In this document: piece by piece, positions 15,281 through 24,388 of the stretch
Layout of the letters: the number at the start of each line of letters is the position of its first letter
Position numbering within the stretch: the stretch's first letter is position 1
Assembly: GCA_947474675.1 (NCBI GenBank)
Contig: CANJKA010000027.1
Location: 1 to 38,441 of the forward strand
Source of the DNA: Flavobacteriales bacterium
GTDB taxonomy: Bacteria; Bacteroidota; Bacteroidia; Flavobacteriales_D; Crocinitomicaceae
Reading direction: 5' to 3'
Length of the DNA: 38,441 nucleotides
The notes under the pieces: model-generated
Seen by the model: the letters and a program-made list of their open reading frames with translations, nothing else
Told to the model about the DNA's origin: nothing
Databases searched by the model: none
Translations under genes and position numbers: made by a program

Positions 15281-16978
15281 ATGCGCTCATATTTACTGAT
15301 TTTTTTTATTTTTAGTGCTCCCTTAATTTATGGACAAAAAAATTATATTTTAACATTTTCAAATCAAAATCATGTTACAATTAAGAAAAACACTGTTACA
15401 AATTTTACGGATAGTATTCAAGCAAAAAATTACGTTACCAATCTTCAGTTAACAGCAATTGGAAAAGGATATTTATTAGCCTCTATTGACACCATCACCT
15501 ATCTCACTAAAGAAATGAAAGTTTCTATTTATTTAGGCCCAAAATTCGGTAAAGCAAACCTAATCTTATCTAACGAAGATCTTCACTTATTGAAACAATA
15601 TATTGGTATAAATGAGAAATTCTATACCGGTTTGCCATTTAATTCAAATCAAATTTCAACCTCTCTAAAATCAATGCAAAAGGCATTAGAAAATAATGGG
15701 TATCCTTTCTCAAAAGTCTTTTTAGATAGTATAAAAATTGAAAATGACAATTTAACTGCTAAAGTTATTATTCATAAAAATCAATATTTTAAATGGAAAG
15801 AAATTCACATTAAAGGAGACAGTTCAATATCAAAAACCTTTATATCAAATATTTTACGCATAAAAATAGGTGACAAATACAATCAAGAAGATTTAAGATT
15901 AATTACAAAAAGACTAAAGCAAATTAATTTTTTAAAAGAAATCAAACCACATGAAATTTTGTTCACCAAAGACGGTGTTGAATTATATCTGTATATAAAA
16001 TCTAATCCTATAAGTTCTGTAAATGGAATTGTTGGTTTACAACCAAATTCAAAAACAAATAAAGTTGACCTAACTGGTGAGATATCTTTAAAATTATTAA
16101 ACGTTGTAAAACGAGGTGAACTTTTAGAGTTTAATTGGAAAAGTTTACAAACCCAAACTCAATCTTTGAAAGGGAAAATAAATTATCCTTTTATATTTAA
16201 AACTCCATTCGGTATTGATAGCCAATTTAATTTCTATAAAAGAGATTCAACTTATTTGGAAGGTAAATTATCATTGGGAGTTCAATATTTTCTAAGAGGT
16301 GGGAATTATTTCAAAGTATTTTATCAAAAGAATTTTTCGAACGTTTTATCTGGCGGAGCAAATAATCCCAATTTTACAAATTTAGGATCCGTGACTTCCA
16401 ATAATTATGGGTTATCCATGCTTCGAAAACAGGTTGATTATATCCCAAATCCTTCAAGAGGTTATGTAATTAATGCAGAAGGATCGATTGGAACGAGAAA
16501 GTCACATAAATCGGACACAAGTGCATTAGTTGTCTCAAACACGTACCGCGGAGAATTCAATTTAGAATTTTATATACCCCTTGCCAAAAGACATGTTTTA
16601 AGAATCGCCAATCAAACAGAATTTTATTACAACCAAAAGATTTTTCAAAATGAAGTGTATCGATTTGGCGGCTTAACATCTCAAAGAGGATTTAAAGAAG
16701 AAGAATTATTTGCGACAACTAAATCAATGTTAAGTATAGAATACCGCTTTTTAGTGGACCAAAATTCACGTGCTTTCTTATTTTATGATCAAAGTTGGTA
16801 TGAAAATAATGCGACTCCTAAATATTATAATGATACACCATTCGGTTTCGGTGCAGGATTTTCATTCGGAACAAATATTGGAATTTTCTCAATTTCTTAT
16901 GCTATGGGGAAACAAATGGGAAATCCAATTTTAATTAAGGATGGGAAAGTTCATTTTGGATATATTGCTTATTTTTGA
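15281..16978 (+). CDS. Omp85/BamA-family outer membrane protein with POTRA domains
   Basis: A 565-residue protein with a signal peptide (MRSYLLIFFIFSAPLIYG, cut near 18), POTRA-like segments to about residue 240 (for example SLKSMQKALENNGYPFSKV and WKEIHIKGDSSISKTFISNI), and a C-terminal 16-strand-type barrel ending in HFGYIAYF. The lid-lock loop motif RGF is present in FGGLTSQRGFKEEELF. It is shorter than true BamA (about 800 residues) and has two or three POTRA units, so it is more likely a TamA-like or lineage-specific assembly or secretion barrel than the essential BamA. Monocistronic. Confidence 0.8.
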   Translation: MRSYLLIFFIFSAPLIYGQKNYILTFSNQNHVTIKKNTVTNFTDSIQAKNYVTNLQLTAIGKGYLLASIDTITYLTKEMKVSIYLGPKFGKANLILSNEDLHLLKQYIGINEKFYTGLPFNSNQISTSLKSMQKALENNGYPFSKVFLDSIKIENDNLTAKVIIHKNQYFKWKEIHIKGDSSISKTFISNILRIKIGDKYNQEDLRLITKRLKQINFLKEIKPHEILFTKDGVELYLYIKSNPISSVNGIVGLQPNSKTNKVDLTGEISLKLLNVVKRGELLEFNWKSLQTQTQSLKGKINYPFIFKTPFGIDSQFNFYKRDSTYLEGKLSLGVQYFLRGGNYFKVFYQKNFSNVLSGGANNPNFTNLGSVTSNNYGLSMLRKQVDYIPNPSRGYVINAEGSIGTRKSHKSDTSALVVSNTYRGEFNLEFYIPLAKRHVLRIANQTEFYYNQKIFQNEVYRFGGLTSQRGFKEEELFATTKSMLSIEYRFLVDQNSRAFLFYDQSWYENNATPKYYNDTPFGFGAGFSFGTNIGIFSISYAMGKQMGNPILIKDGKVHFGYIAYF

Positions 16979-17140
16979 TAAAAAACTAATTTGAATCATT
17001 AATTTCTGCACTTAAATTATGACATTCTTCGAAAGTTTATCCATTTGAAACTCCAACCTAATTAAAATATAATTCGTTATAACACTAGAAAAACAAGTAC
17101 CTTTATAGACAAATTAAGTTAAAAACTCTAAATTTAAAAA

Positions 17141-18220
17141 ATGCTAGAACCCAACAAACTGAAAAATAGATACAAAGAGCTAGATGCATTACGTGGAATA
17201 GCAGCGCTTATGGTTGTTTTTTTTCATTTTACTATGGGTAGAGATGAATACAATTCATTTTTCAAATTAGGAACAACTGGAGTCGATCTGTTTTTCATAA
17301 TCAGTGGATTTGTCATCTTTTTGAGCATCAATCAAGTTTCAAATATAAAAGAATTTATCATTAATAGAGTAAGTAGATTATATCCAACATATTGGACCGC
17401 CGTTTCATTTACATTTATATTTATAGGTTCTATTGCTTTACAAGCTAAAACATTTGGTACTGAACACCTTTTCTTAAAGTATTTAGCCAATTTAACCATG
17501 TTTCAATTTTATTTAGATACCGATAATCTTGACGGTCCGTATTGGACAATGATAATCGAAATGCTTTTCTATATAACAATTATGATTTTCTATCGATTTA
17601 AAATTTTAAGTCACATAAGAACAATAGGTGTAATAACTTGCATAATAATTTTTATTTCTAATAATTTTTATTTTGACAACTATTATGTTCAATACTATAT
17701 GTTATGGGTTCCTATTTTTCAATTTATTCCTCTCTTTTTTTCGGGAATACTTTTTTACAAATTGTACCATGAGAAACAACATAAATTAATAAATTATTTA
17801 ATTATTATTCTATGTTTGATTTGTCAAATTACCTTCTTCACTTTTAGCGGAAGGTCTAGCAGCTTTATTAGTCAATTTCAATATGCCACTATGCTGACAA
17901 TTTACTTTACGCTTTTTACGCTTTTCGTAAATCACAAATTACAATTCATCGTGAATCGATTTACTCTTTTTATGGGGAAAATTTCATTTGCTCTTTACCT
18001 TATACATCAATTTGTCTCACTGAAATATATTATTCCATATTTTCATCTTGAGTTAGGAATCAATTTTTGGGTAGTTACTTTTTTAATTAATCTACCGATT
18101 TTGATAATTATTGCTTCTATTATCACTTTTAAAGTTGAAGTTCCCCTTTCCAAAAAGATGAAAAATGTATTATTAGAAAAATTTAACTCAAAAAAGATTC
18201 AAGAAGAGTCATTAAGTTAA
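17141..18220 (+). CDS. Acyltransferase-3 family membrane protein
   Basis: A 359-residue integral membrane protein with about ten hydrophobic segments. The N-terminus YKELDALRGIAALMVVFFHF carries the family's conserved Arg and His, followed by GVDLFFIISGFVIFL and NRVSRLYPTYW. Members (OafA/YrhL, NodX) transfer acetyl or other acyl groups to surface sugars. There is no SGNH domain and no neighbouring polysaccharide cluster, so the substrate is unknown. Terminates at the hairpin just after the stop. Confidence 0.88.
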   Translation: MLEPNKLKNRYKELDALRGIAALMVVFFHFTMGRDEYNSFFKLGTTGVDLFFIISGFVIFLSINQVSNIKEFIINRVSRLYPTYWTAVSFTFIFIGSIALQAKTFGTEHLFLKYLANLTMFQFYLDTDNLDGPYWTMIIEMLFYITIMIFYRFKILSHIRTIGVITCIIIFISNNFYFDNYYVQYYMLWVPIFQFIPLFFSGILFYKLYHEKQHKLINYLIIILCLICQITFFTFSGRSSSFISQFQYATMLTIYFTLFTLFVNHKLQFIVNRFTLFMGKISFALYLIHQFVSLKYIIPYFHLELGINFWVVTFLINLPILIIIASIITFKVEVPLSKKMKNVLLEKFNSKKIQEESLS

Positions 18221-18224
18221 AATA

Positions 18225-18252
18225 AAAGTGAATTTTCACTTTATTCTTTTTT
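18225..18252 (+). terminator. Terminator after the acyltransferase gene
   Basis: AAAGTGAA and TTCACTTT pair around a two-base core, followed by ATTCTTTTTT, starting 5 nt after the stop codon. Confidence 0.75.
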
Positions 18253-18432
18253 AAGATTTGAAGATGATTTTCAGCGTATTTAAATAAAAAACAATTCCTA
18301 GATTTATTCTTTAAATTAAGCTTCATTGTAATTATCGGAGTTTTCAATACACACATAAAAACTAATTTATTAATCACCCTTTCTTCGCTATATTTAGAAT
18401 AATTGACTCTACCTATCTTTGCTTAAATTTAG

Positions 18433-18660
18433 ATTTTATTCCAACCTATTTCATTTATATTTTCATTTGATTTAGGATTAGAGAGCAAGTTTTATAAACA
18501 CTTTATTTGGGGATTTCAATCTGAAATAAGAGTTCAAAGTAACGATTTGATTTTGACAAGAAAAGAGGGGCTAGAAACTATGTGGAGTATTGGATTAAAT
18601 ATGGGTATCCCGTATATTTTTTTGATTAAACAAAGGAAATGTACTTTCAAATTTCAACTA
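18433..18660 (+). pseudogene. Degenerate C-terminal ORF (barrel-like tail)
   Basis: A frame without a proper start runs from 18433 to a stop at 18661: it includes FDLGLESKFYKHFIWGFQSE, then LETMWSIGLNMGIPYIF, then a Lys-rich tail. A second copy of MWSIGLNMGI, followed by RYVL and a stop, lies at 18885-18929. The ending of the second copy looks like the last strand of an outer membrane barrel. I read the first as the remains of a gene whose 3' end has been duplicated or displaced by the intervening repeat. No product is assigned. Confidence 0.4.
18579..18605 (+). repeat. 27-bp direct repeat, copy 1
   Basis: Identical over 27 bases to 18884-18910; similarity continues weakly for another 15 bases. 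The start-to-start distance is 305 bp. Confidence 0.9.
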
Positions 18661-18883
18661 AGTAGTAGCTAAACGTCGGTTACTGAGTTTTATCGAAGAA
18701 ATGGCGTGTAGCGGGGCTTGTTGAAGTTTTTGTTTGCTTTTAGTTTTTAGATTGGATTACACCACGGAGTAGCAACGAAGGTAAATCCAAGCCAAATTTT
18801 GTTTCAGTTATCAGTTAAAAAAACCGCTGCATAACATATGCAGCGGAGCGGGAGTTACTATGATTATTCAAGTGGTTCTATGT
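18661..18883. repeat. Intergenic element with nested inverted repeats
   Basis: This block between the two 27-bp copies is much richer in G+C than its surroundings. It holds a perfect hairpin CCGCTGCATA-ACA-TATGCAGCGG (18824-18846) and a looser one with TTGGATT (18752-18758) and AATCCAA (18784-18790). It starts just after an ORF stop with a TAAACGTCGGTTACTG motif. From memory, blocks of this style recur between genes in Bacteroidetes genomes and look cassette-like, but I cannot name the family. Coding capacity is nil. Confidence 0.5.
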
Positions 18884-18910
18884 TATGTGGAGTATTGGAT
18901 TAAATATGGG
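18884..18910 (+). repeat. 27-bp direct repeat, copy 2
   Basis: Second copy of the block at 18579-18605. In frame it reads MWSIGLNMG and continues IRYVL to a TAG at 18927. The rest of the gap to 19000 shows nothing else. Confidence 0.9.
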
Positions 18911-18995
18911 AATCAGGTATGTTTTATAGATCAATCAATCTTTTCCCAACAATACGATTTTTTGATCAAATTTGGTTTCTGATTTTTTATAACAT

Positions 18996-19029
18996 AAAAA
19001 AATCCGCTTCCTTATTCAGAAAGCGGATT
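18996..19029 (-). terminator. Terminator of gcvP
   Basis: AATCCGCTT (19021-19029, minus strand) pairs with AAGCGGATT (19001-19009) over an 11-nt loop with partial extension, followed by seven U. It begins 19 nt after the gcvP stop. Confidence 0.88.
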
Positions 19030-19047
19030 CATATATTTATTTTTTAA

Positions 19048-21915
19048 TTAAGCTTCAACAATATTCGCATAGCTTTCAACACTTGGACATGAACAAATTA
19101 AGTTACGATCTCCATATGCATTGTCAATACGACGAACTGGTACCCAATATTTGAATTCTTTCAAGTAAGAAACTGGATAAACTGCTTGAGCAGGTGTGTA
19201 TGGATAGTTCCAATCTTTGTTGATGATACAATCTGCAGTATGCGGTGCATTTTTCAACATATTATTTTCTCTATCGGCAACACCGTTTTCGATGTCTGAA
19301 ATCTCAGCACGAATTTTAATCATTGCTTCGATGAAACGATCTAATTCTCCTTTGTCTTCACTTTCTGTTGGCTCGATCATTAATGTACTAGCAACTGGGA
19401 AAGAAACAGTTGGAGCATGGAAACCATAATCGATTAAACGTTTCGCCATATCCCCTACTTCAACATCAGAATTTTTCTTGAAATCACGACAATCTAAAAT
19501 CATTTCGTGAGCAACTGTTCCATTTTTACCAGTGTATAAAATGTCGTAGTGACCTTTCAATGAAGCAGCAATGTAATTTGCATTTAAGATGGCGTTTTCA
19601 GTTGATTCTCTCAAACCAATTGCTCCTAACATTTTAATGTATCCGTAAGAAATCAATAAAATTAATGCACTACCATAAGGAGCTGCTGAAACTGCATGAA
19701 TCGCTTTTTCTCCACCCGCTGAAGCCAATAAAGGACTGCCAGGTAAGAAAGGAACTAAATGTGCTGCAACACCAATTGGTCCAACACCAGGCCCACCACC
19801 TCCGTGAGGAATCGCAAATGTTTTGTGTAAATTCAAGTGACAAACGTCAGCACCAATATTTCCTGGATTTGTTAATCCAACTTGTGCATTCATGTTTGCA
19901 CCGTCCATATAAACTTGACCACCATTTTCATGAATGATCGTTGTAATTTCGTTAATTGCTTCTTCGAAAACTCCGTGTGTAGAAGGATATGTAATCATCA
20001 AACCAGCCAAAGAATCTTTTAAAGCAATTGCTTTTTCTCTTAATTCCTCAACATTTACGTTTCCATTTTCATCACAACCTGTCAATACGATTTCAAATCC
20101 AGCCATTACTGCAGAAGCAGGATTTGTACCATGTGCAGAAGTTGGAATAATAATTTTATTACGGTTCATATCACCTCTTGACTCATGGTATGCTTTAATC
20201 ACCATTAATCCAGCATATTCCCCTTGAGCTCCAGAATTTGGTTGCATTGACACACCTGCAAATCCAGTACATTCAGATAAATCTTTTTCTAATTGAATCA
20301 ACATTTCATGGTATCCTTTCGCTTGATCAACAGGACAAAAAGGATGCATATTTGCAAATTCAGGCATTGTTATAGGCAATAACTCTGAAGCCGCATTTAA
20401 TTTCATAGTACAAGAACCCAATGCAATCATCGAATGAACCAAAGAAATATCTTTATTTTCAAGACGTTTCAAGTAACGCATCATTTGAGATTCTGAATGA
20501 TGGCTATTGAATATTGAATGTGTAAACACAGCATCTTTTCTCAATAAATTAGCTGAAAGTGTTGATAAAGAAGCCGTTGAAATCGTTGCAGCTGTTTTTC
20601 CAAGTACCTTAGCGAAAACATTGATTACATTTTGAACATCTTGTTCAGTATGCGGTTCACCAAAACTAATTGTCACTTCAGTTTCATTTACATAACGGAA
20701 GTTAATTTCATTTTCTTCAGCAATTGTTTTCAAAGCAGAAGTAGAAACACCTTTAACCCATAAAGTATCGAAGAATTCAGAAGAGTTTAAAGTTAACCCT
20801 AAATCTGTTAACCCTTTCGCAGCTTTTGAAGCTTTTGAATGAATATCTAAAGCGATTTCTTTCATTCCTTCAGGACCGTGATAAACAGCATACATACTAG
20901 CCATAACAGCTAATAATGCTTGAGCAGTACAAATATTTGAAGTTGCTTTATCTCGTTTAATATGTTGTTCACGTGTTTGTAAAGCCATACGCAAAGCAAC
21001 ATTATCATCAGCATCTTTTGAAACACCAATAATACGACCTGGCATATTACGTTTGAACTCATCTTTCGTCGCAAAGAAAGCAGCATGAGGACCGCCGTAA
21101 CCCATTGGCACACCAAATCGTTGAGAAGTTCCCAAAACAACATCAGCACCACAAGAACCTGGAGATTTCAAAATCACCAAAGACATGATATCCGCAGCAA
21201 CAGCAACACGAATTTCATTCACTTTCATTTTATTTACAAATCCTTCTAGATCTAAAATTCTACCAAAAGTATCTGGATATTGAACCAAAGAACCAAAGAA
21301 AGAAACATCACCAGTAAACGCATCAGCATTACCAATTACTAACTCAATTCCTAAATTTTTTGCTCTTCCTTGTAAAACATCAATAGTTTGAGGAAAAGTG
21401 TTTTCTGAGATGAAGAATTTAATTTTCCCTTCTTTCACTTCATTTCTAGAACGAGAATTATACAGCATGATCATCGCTTCAGCAGCAGCCGTTGACTCAT
21501 CTAAAAGAGAAGCATTCGCAATTTCCATACCTGTTAACTCAGTCACCATCGTTTGAAAATTTAACAAAGCCTCTAAACGACCTTGAGAAATCTCAGCTTG
21601 ATATGGCGTATAAGCAGTATACCATCCTGGATTAGAAAGAACATTTCTTAAAATCACAGAAGGGACAATTGTTTCATTATAACCTAAACCAATGAATGAT
21701 TTGAAAACTTTATTTTTACTTGCTAATTCAGCAATATGCGTTAAATATTCCTGCTCAGTCATTGCAGCATCAATATTTAATTCACGCCCTAAACGAATAT
21801 GAGAAGGAATCGTTTTGTCAATTAATTCACTAATAGAATTAACGCCAATTTTAGCCAACATTTCTTTCTTTTCAGCTTCATTTGATCCGATGTGTCTTTT
21901 TGAAAATGCACCCAT
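19048..21915 (-). CDS. gcvP: Glycine dehydrogenase (decarboxylating), P protein
   Basis: PLP enzyme of the glycine cleavage system: it decarboxylates glycine and passes the aminomethyl group to the lipoyl arm of GcvH. The 955-residue protein is the single-chain form with both halves fused; the C-terminal half carries the PLP-binding Lys in NLHKTFAIPHGGGGPG and SAHGTNPASAVMAG, the N-terminal half the related SCGADVVLGTSQRFGVPMGY. Start MGAFSKRHIGSNEAEKK is typical (family F..RHIG). gcvT and gcvH are not in the window. It is separated from pyk by 56 nt on the same strand and may share its transcript. Confidence 0.97.
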   Translation of the reverse strand: MGAFSKRHIGSNEAEKKEMLAKIGVNSISELIDKTIPSHIRLGRELNIDAAMTEQEYLTHIAELASKNKVFKSFIGLGYNETIVPSVILRNVLSNPGWYTAYTPYQAEISQGRLEALLNFQTMVTELTGMEIANASLLDESTAAAEAMIMLYNSRSRNEVKEGKIKFFISENTFPQTIDVLQGRAKNLGIELVIGNADAFTGDVSFFGSLVQYPDTFGRILDLEGFVNKMKVNEIRVAVAADIMSLVILKSPGSCGADVVLGTSQRFGVPMGYGGPHAAFFATKDEFKRNMPGRIIGVSKDADDNVALRMALQTREQHIKRDKATSNICTAQALLAVMASMYAVYHGPEGMKEIALDIHSKASKAAKGLTDLGLTLNSSEFFDTLWVKGVSTSALKTIAEENEINFRYVNETEVTISFGEPHTEQDVQNVINVFAKVLGKTAATISTASLSTLSANLLRKDAVFTHSIFNSHHSESQMMRYLKRLENKDISLVHSMIALGSCTMKLNAASELLPITMPEFANMHPFCPVDQAKGYHEMLIQLEKDLSECTGFAGVSMQPNSGAQGEYAGLMVIKAYHESRGDMNRNKIIIPTSAHGTNPASAVMAGFEIVLTGCDENGNVNVEELREKAIALKDSLAGLMITYPSTHGVFEEAINEITTIIHENGGQVYMDGANMNAQVGLTNPGNIGADVCHLNLHKTFAIPHGGGGPGVGPIGVAAHLVPFLPGSPLLASAGGEKAIHAVSAAPYGSALILLISYGYIKMLGAIGLRESTENAILNANYIAASLKGHYDILYTGKNGTVAHEMILDCRDFKKNSDVEVGDMAKRLIDYGFHAPTVSFPVASTLMIEPTESEDKGELDRFIEAMIKIRAEISDIENGVADRENNMLKNAPHTADCIINKDWNYPYTPAQAVYPVSYLKEFKYWVPVRRIDNAYGDRNLICSCPSVESYANIVEA

Positions 21916-21971
21916 TGTTATTTGTTTTTGATTATATATTCTAGTTTTATTTTATTCTATCCAATTATTAA

Positions 21972-23393
21972 TTACTCAACCGTACTTAATTTCAACATAT
22001 TTGATTTACCGCTTTCTTCCAAAGGAATAGAAGCGATATTAATCACAAGATCTCCTTTTTTAACCAATTTCGCTTTTTTCAAAATATGCTTGATATCAGC
22101 AATACTATGGTCTGTACTAATTCGTTTATCGTAATACATTCCTCTAACACCCCAAATTAAATTAAGTTGAGTCAAAATTTGTTTATTACTTGTAAAAACA
22201 TAAATTGGTGCTTTTGGTCTGTGAGAAGCAATTTTATAAGCCGTATATCCAGAAAACGACATTGTAATAATCGCATCCGCTTCAACACGTTGAGACAATC
22301 TACAAGCATTAAAACAAATTGAATCCGAAATAAAACGATCATTGTTTTTTTCTGGAAATTCCTCTTTGTTATAGATTCCTTCAAAACTTTCCATTTCAGT
22401 AACAATTCTTGCCATTGTCTTTATTACTTCAATTGGGTGATTTCCTACAGAAGTTTCTCCAGAAAGCATCACGGCATCAGCACCATCTAAAACGGCATTT
22501 GCAACATCATTCACTTCAGCTCTTGAAGGCGTAATGTTTGTTATCATACTTTCCATCATTTGTGTTGCCACAATAATTGGTTTTGCTTGAAGAGCACATT
22601 TTTTGATTAACATTTTTTGAATAATCGGAACTTTCTCGTAAGGAATTTCAACACCTAAATCACCACGAGCAACCATCAAAGCATCACTTGCTAAAATAAT
22701 TTCATCGATGTCTTCAATCGCTTCTGGTTTTTCAATTTTAGCGATCACTTTTGCTTTACCGTGACTTTGATTGATAATATGTTTCAATTCAATAATATCA
22801 CGTGCATTTCTAACGAAAGATAAACCAATCCAATCAACATTTTGTTCCAATGCAAAAGCTAGATCTTCTTTATCTTTATCTGTTAAAGAAGGCATTGAAA
22901 TCTTTGTATTCGGAAAATTCACTCCTTTTTTGGAAGATAAAATTCCACCGTGTATAACCAGAGCTTCAATTTCAGCTTTTCCATCTGTTTTAACAACCTC
23001 CAAAATTAATTTACCATCATCTAAAAGAATGCGCTCTCCTGGATGAACATCTTCTGGCAATTGTGAATAATTTATAGAAAAACGTTCTGCTGTTCCAATA
23101 ATTTTTTCAGTTACAATAATAACTTTTGATCCATTTACTAAAAGAACGCCGTTATCTTCCATGTCATTCGTGCGAATTTTAGGACCTTGTAAATCAGCCA
23201 GTATAGCAACATTTAATCCAGTTTCTTCGTTTAATTCACGAATTGTTTTAATAATTCCCGCATGAATTTCATGAGCACCGTGCGAAAAATTCATTCGGCA
23301 AACATTCAATCCTTCCAAAAACATTTGGCGTAATACTTCTTTATCACTTGATGCAGGACCTAATGTCGCTACTATTTTAGTTTTTTTCATCAT
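21972..23393 (-). CDS. pyk: Pyruvate kinase
   Basis: Makes pyruvate and ATP from phosphoenolpyruvate and ADP, the last glycolytic step. The 473-residue protein has KTKIVATLGPASSDKE, VCRMNFSHG, AIEALVIHGG within the B domain, the catalytic AKIEKPEAIEDIDEI, MVARGDLGVEIP, ATQMMESMI and SGETSVGNHPIEVI. ATG 23393 or 23390 are both possible; a TTG at 23399 is unlikely. It starts 2 nt after the stop of the IPExxxVDY gene, so the two are translationally coupled. Confidence 0.96.
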   Translation of the reverse strand: MMKKTKIVATLGPASSDKEVLRQMFLEGLNVCRMNFSHGAHEIHAGIIKTIRELNEETGLNVAILADLQGPKIRTNDMEDNGVLLVNGSKVIIVTEKIIGTAERFSINYSQLPEDVHPGERILLDDGKLILEVVKTDGKAEIEALVIHGGILSSKKGVNFPNTKISMPSLTDKDKEDLAFALEQNVDWIGLSFVRNARDIIELKHIINQSHGKAKVIAKIEKPEAIEDIDEIILASDALMVARGDLGVEIPYEKVPIIQKMLIKKCALQAKPIIVATQMMESMITNITPSRAEVNDVANAVLDGADAVMLSGETSVGNHPIEVIKTMARIVTEMESFEGIYNKEEFPEKNNDRFISDSICFNACRLSQRVEADAIITMSFSGYTAYKIASHRPKAPIYVFTSNKQILTQLNLIWGVRGMYYDKRISTDHSIADIKHILKKAKLVKKGDLVINIASIPLEESGKSNMLKLSTVE

Positions 23394-23395
23394 AT

Positions 23396-23824
23396 TCAAT
23401 TAAACACTAAATTTTCCGTAGAATTTATTTCTTCCGGATCAAAATTAAAAACTGCTAATACACTTGGCACTGTTCTTAATTTTCGCATCAACTCATCTAA
23501 TCTATCTTGATAATTTTCAAGTAAAAACAAAAAATAATCTATTTCCTGTTTTTCAGGAATTAAAAATTTTCCTTCACTTTTATTTTTTATCAAAAAGTAA
23601 TCAATCATATTCTCATCATCTTTAAACTCAAACAAAGAGTGATAAGAAATAAGACCTTTTTTAGGTTCAACTACAAAATCATCATTCGCCTTTTCAAGCT
23701 CTAAGAATAATTTCTCATTAATACCCCAAGCTAATCGATAATCAACATGATGAGAACAGATACCTATCATTCCATAATCGCATTCATAGTCTATAATTAA
23801 GTTATGTTTACGCTGTTTCTTCAT
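23396..23824 (-). CDS. IPExxxVDY family protein
   Basis: A 142-residue cytoplasmic protein of a Bacteroidetes family named after a motif that reads here IPEKQEIDYFLFLLE. N-terminus KHNLIIDYECDYGMIGICSH, centre with SYHSLFEFKDDENMIDYFLI, acidic C-terminus. The frame is open 13 codons above ATG 23824, but ATG 23824 gives the family start MKKQRKH. No function is known; its place immediately before pyk suggests a link to glycolytic flux or simply shared expression. Confidence 0.85.
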   Translation of the reverse strand: MKKQRKHNLIIDYECDYGMIGICSHHVDYRLAWGINEKLFLELEKANDDFVVEPKKGLISYHSLFEFKDDENMIDYFLIKNKSEGKFLIPEKQEIDYFLFLLENYQDRLDELMRKLRTVPSVLAVFNFDPEEINSTENLVFN

Positions 23825-24088
23825 GCTATAATATTCGATGTAAATATACAAAATTAATTCCATGAAAAATTTGAATATTAACAGAATAATGGACTAAAAT
23901 TCAATTCTTCACAGTTCTATTATTTTAACTGTTTTTTTTAACTAATTCAGTTCCGAAATTATTCTAAAAAGAAGAAAGTACATTAAAAAACAATGAATTT
24001 TCATTTCACTTTAACCTATAGAAATCAAGTAAATAACGGGGGAAATTAAAAATAAATCTAATTTAGAATGTTTCTTCTCATTTTTACC

Positions 24089-24118
24089 TTTGTTATTTCT
24101 AATTAATTATTAACTTTA
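24089..24118 (+). promoter_or_regulatory. Promoter of the 51-aa membrane protein
   Basis: TTTG (24089-24092), 18 nt, TAACTTTA (24111-24118), 34 nt before the ATG. Of the 328-bp gap 23825-24152 this is the only feature I trust; the rest is AT-rich. Confidence 0.5.
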
Positions 24119-24152
24119 CAGACATTAAGTTGATCATAAAAAAGTAAAAGAT

Positions 24153-24308
24153 ATGAGTGTTTTTGGAATTGTAACGTTTCTTTTAATAGGTGGAATGGGA
24201 TTCTGGTTATTATTTTTCTTATTATTATTCATCCTTCCTTATTGGATTGGAATTGGATTAGTTGCTCAACTTCGCCCAAAAAGAATTTTTGAAGACGAAG
24301 AAAATTAA
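24153..24308 (+). CDS. Small hydrophobic membrane protein (51 aa)
   Basis: ATG 24153 opens MSVFGIVTFLLIGGMGFWLL followed by a Phe/Leu-rich stretch, PYWIGIGLVAQLRPKR and an acidic end IFEDEEN. It probably spans the membrane once or as a hairpin of two short helices, with the basic then acidic tail in the cytoplasm. A promoter upstream and a strong terminator 18 nt downstream frame it as an independent gene. Not recognised; function unknown. Confidence 0.75.
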   Translation: MSVFGIVTFLLIGGMGFWLLFFLLLFILPYWIGIGLVAQLRPKRIFEDEEN

Positions 24309-24326
24309 TTTATATATTATTAAAAC

Positions 24327-24360
24327 AAAAAAGGTTACTTAGAAATAAGTAACCTTTTTT
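24327..24360. terminator. Bidirectional terminator
   Basis: AAAAAAGGTTACTT (24327-24340) is perfectly complementary to AAGTAACCTTTTTT (24347-24360) across a 6-nt loop. It ends both the 51-aa gene (+) and the radical SAM gene (-). Confidence 0.92.
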
Positions 24361-24388
24361 GTTAGGTAAATAAATTTAAAGGACTTTC

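Noticed and set aside
18183..18377. 64-codon minus-strand ORF after the acyltransferase gene
   Set aside because: It overlaps the acyltransferase end and the terminator hairpin, and its Lys/Asn/Leu content is what random AT-rich DNA gives.
18661..18883. A tRNA, riboswitch or small RNA gene in the structured element
   Set aside because: No cloverleaf, T-loop or known aptamer core can be made out; the hairpins alone do not define an RNA gene.
19217..20227. Plus-strand ORFs inside gcvP and similar shadows in pyk, aroA, aroB, recQ and pdhB
   Set aside because: They lie opposite strongly conserved enzymes and encode Leu/His/Ser-rich sequences without recognisable domains.
23911..23939. Terminator-like hairpin ACAGTT/AACTGT followed by eight T on the plus strand
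   Set aside because: The stem is only 6 bp of mostly A/T with a 10-nt loop, and no plus-strand gene or clear promoter lies upstream, so chance in AT-rich DNA is likely.
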